Below are positions 22,240 to 23,307 of a stretch of DNA of 23,307 bases, one piece after another; the stretch's first letter is position 1; each line of letters starts with the position of its first letter. A program made the position numbers and the translations under genes. A model generated the notes under the pieces. The model was not told the origin of the DNA. It ran no database searches and saw nothing but the letters and a program-made list of their open reading frames with translations. Source of the stretch: JBHGBB01 sp041946755 (GTDB taxonomy: Bacteria; UBP4; UBA4092; JAOAEQ01); contig JBHGBB010000035.1 in assembly GCA_041946755.1 (NCBI GenBank), forward strand, positions 1 to 23,307, given 5' to 3'.

Positions 22240-22848
22240 TTATTGATTTGCTTCAGTCACCAATTTCTGTTCGATATATTTTTGAAATTGTCGATAATCT
22301 ACCAGTTGGTAATCTTTGATTACTAATCCTATTTTCGCCAATTCCTGTACCGCGTGGTCATAATTATCTGCGGGAATATTATTCGCCTGAAATTTCCAGA
22401 TTCCGTCTTCATAGAGAAATAAATCGACAAAGGTTTTCGTATTCCCAGGTTTGGTATAAAATACAAAGGCGACACTATTTGCTATCGGATGCTCTTTAAC
22501 CTCTATTTTAATTATTTTCTTCTCCAGATAACTCTGCGCCAGCTTTTTGGAATCAAACTTTTGTTTATGTACTATTTTCAGACTCAGTGGATTCAGGGCT
22601 TGAACATTATCCGAACATATCGACATACTATCCACCCGGGTAGTAGAAATATTGATCGCAGCAACTATTCCGGCATATGGATTTTGTGTAAAGGGAATAC
22701 TCATCTGGGTCTCTTTATATACCTCTAATACTCGCGGGTTGGGAAGTATGTTCGCTATTTCTTCCTGAACCTGAGCTTGCTCATATCCATAATAAAAGGC
22801 TGCACCAATTACCACCAATACTAGGATTAAAATCATCCACTGTTTCAA
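22240..22848 (-). CDS. FYxGY-anchored protein of unknown function
   Basis: 202 residues, TTG start at 22848 with an AGGAG site 9 nt upstream, chosen because it gives the standard anchor ('MKQWMILILVLVVIGAAF', 'YYGYEQAQ'). The domain begins after an acidic linker: 'RVLEVYKETQMSIPFTQNP', 'GIVAAINISTTRVDSMSIC', 'FVFYTKPGNTKTFVDLFLYE' and a helical end 'HAVQELAKIGLVIKDYQLVD'. The middle 'LYEDGIWKFQ' is like an NTF2/DUF4878-type strand, but I do not claim the family. Probable operon member, 21 bp before the next start. Confidence 0.75.
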   Translation of the reverse strand: MKQWMILILVLVVIGAAFYYGYEQAQVQEEIANILPNPRVLEVYKETQMSIPFTQNPYAGIVAAINISTTRVDSMSICSDNVQALNPLSLKIVHKQKFDSKKLAQSYLEKKIIKIEVKEHPIANSVAFVFYTKPGNTKTFVDLFLYEDGIWKFQANNIPADNYDHAVQELAKIGLVIKDYQLVDYRQFQKYIEQKLVTEANQ

Positions 22849-22877
22849 AGTAAATTGCTCCTAATTTAAATCAAATA

Positions 22878-23307
22878 TCAATCTGGGAGTACAGAATAAG
22901 GTGCAACACGACCTGCCTGTGGTATGACTATAATATTATGAATAACGGTTGTCTTTTCTTTTTGGTTAACCATAATTCCCGCTTCATCTAACAACACCTG
23001 TTTTGCTTCTTCGAAGATATCTGGCATCGGTAGAACCCCGGAATATCTGCCTTTTAACCCCGTTGCATCTTCGAGAATAAAATCGTCTGTTGGCTTATAT
23101 ACTTTTCTCCCGGGAATTTGGTAGAATAATAAATAGTCCTTAATATTAGCTGCCAGTTCGCCGGTAAAGGTAAATTGGGTATTATCGTTATTGGTTGACC
23201 AGCTTTGTTCACTTCGGGTATCAACAGATTTCAATTTCATCGGTTGGCCATTCCGGGTCATTTCATAATATCTGAGCGTAGAAACCGTATCTATCGATTG
23301 GAGACTT
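22878..23307 (-). CDS. DUF3738/TIGR03435-like protein, C-terminal part (cut by window edge)
   Basis: The frame is open up to the window end ('SLQSIDTVSTLRYYEM' upstream of the first internal ATG at 23261), so the true start lies outside. It ends in TGA at 22878. Motifs: 'RYYEMTRNGQPMKLKS' is the counterpart of 'PFYRAMRNDKPMMF' in the paralogues; 'FILEDATGLKGRYSGVLPM' is the DUF3738 signature in good form; and 'LLDEAGIMVNQKEKTTVIHN' is the usual end. Whether it has the same anchor cannot be seen. It heads the visible part of the operon and is 29 bp from the next gene. Confidence 0.8.
   Translation of the reverse strand, partial: SLQSIDTVSTLRYYEMTRNGQPMKLKSVDTRSEQSWSTNNDNTQFTFTGELAANIKDYLLFYQIPGRKVYKPTDDFILEDATGLKGRYSGVLPMPDIFEEAKQVLLDEAGIMVNQKEKTTVIHNIIVIPQAGRVAPYSVLPD

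Noticed and set aside
1..23307. Reassignment of TGA (to Trp or Gly) as explanation of both interrupted frames
   Set aside because: More than twenty long genes have no in-frame TGA and use TGG and GGN freely; under a changed code TGA would be common inside genes. Two genes also end at TGA.

Overview
This 23.3 kb window is densely coding and every gene I can support lies on the minus strand. The organism is a bacterium with a cell envelope. Evidence is the many proteins with export signals or signal-anchors, a lipoprotein, and four type IV-pilin-like pseudopilins with the 'FTLIELL' start and a 'DPTNG..SNGDI' tail. From memory that tail is common in uncultured candidate phyla and planctomycete-like lineages, so I would guess a metagenome-derived candidate-phylum bacterium with moderately AT-rich DNA. 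I cannot name the phylum. No rRNA, tRNA, CRISPR array or transposase is visible.

Layout from the low-coordinate end. (1) 1-2168: two tandem DUF4139-type secreted proteins, the first cut by the window edge. (2) 2169-3005: a gene-free stretch packed with inverted repeats, including four near-perfect hairpins with unrelated stems. (3) 3006-4075: an AT-rich two-gene module encoding a PLD-type nuclease with a DpnI-like winged-helix C terminus and a small overlapping partner. (4) 4246-12876: an envelope region with four pseudopilins, three beta-propeller proteins (a 14-blade LVIVD protein, a TolB/PD40-type lipoprotein, a 7-blade protein), a periplasmic coiled-coil protein and a thioredoxin-fold protein. 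The thioredoxin-fold gene is broken by an in-frame TGA at exactly the first position of its CxxC motif. A SECIS-like hairpin follows the TGA at the spacing of the classic bacterial element, so I read it as a selenoprotein (UxxC). (5) 13018-23307: a tightly packed run of 15 genes, 13 of which begin with the same short N-terminal membrane anchor (MKR, about 15 hydrophobic residues, then an invariant Y-x-G-Y) and then diverge into quite different extracytoplasmic domains: two BamE/SmpA-like, four or five DUF3738/TIGR03435-like, one carrying a pseudopilin C-terminal domain, the rest unrecognised.

How the parts may work together. Region 5 looks like one operon. I infer that it builds a set of periplasm-facing proteins tethered by a common anchor, which would place different domains at one membrane site. 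This is the best candidate for an undescribed system. The pseudopilins and propellers of region 4 suggest an extracellular or surface complex, and the thioredoxin-like selenoprotein could serve disulfide chemistry in the same compartment. Intergenic spacers are built from a few recurring low-complexity 'words' (CACAGATT, TGCTAAATTT, CTGTCTACT, GTACTTG, AATGAAG). Two long spacers, each just upstream of a pseudopilin, have the same words in the same order.
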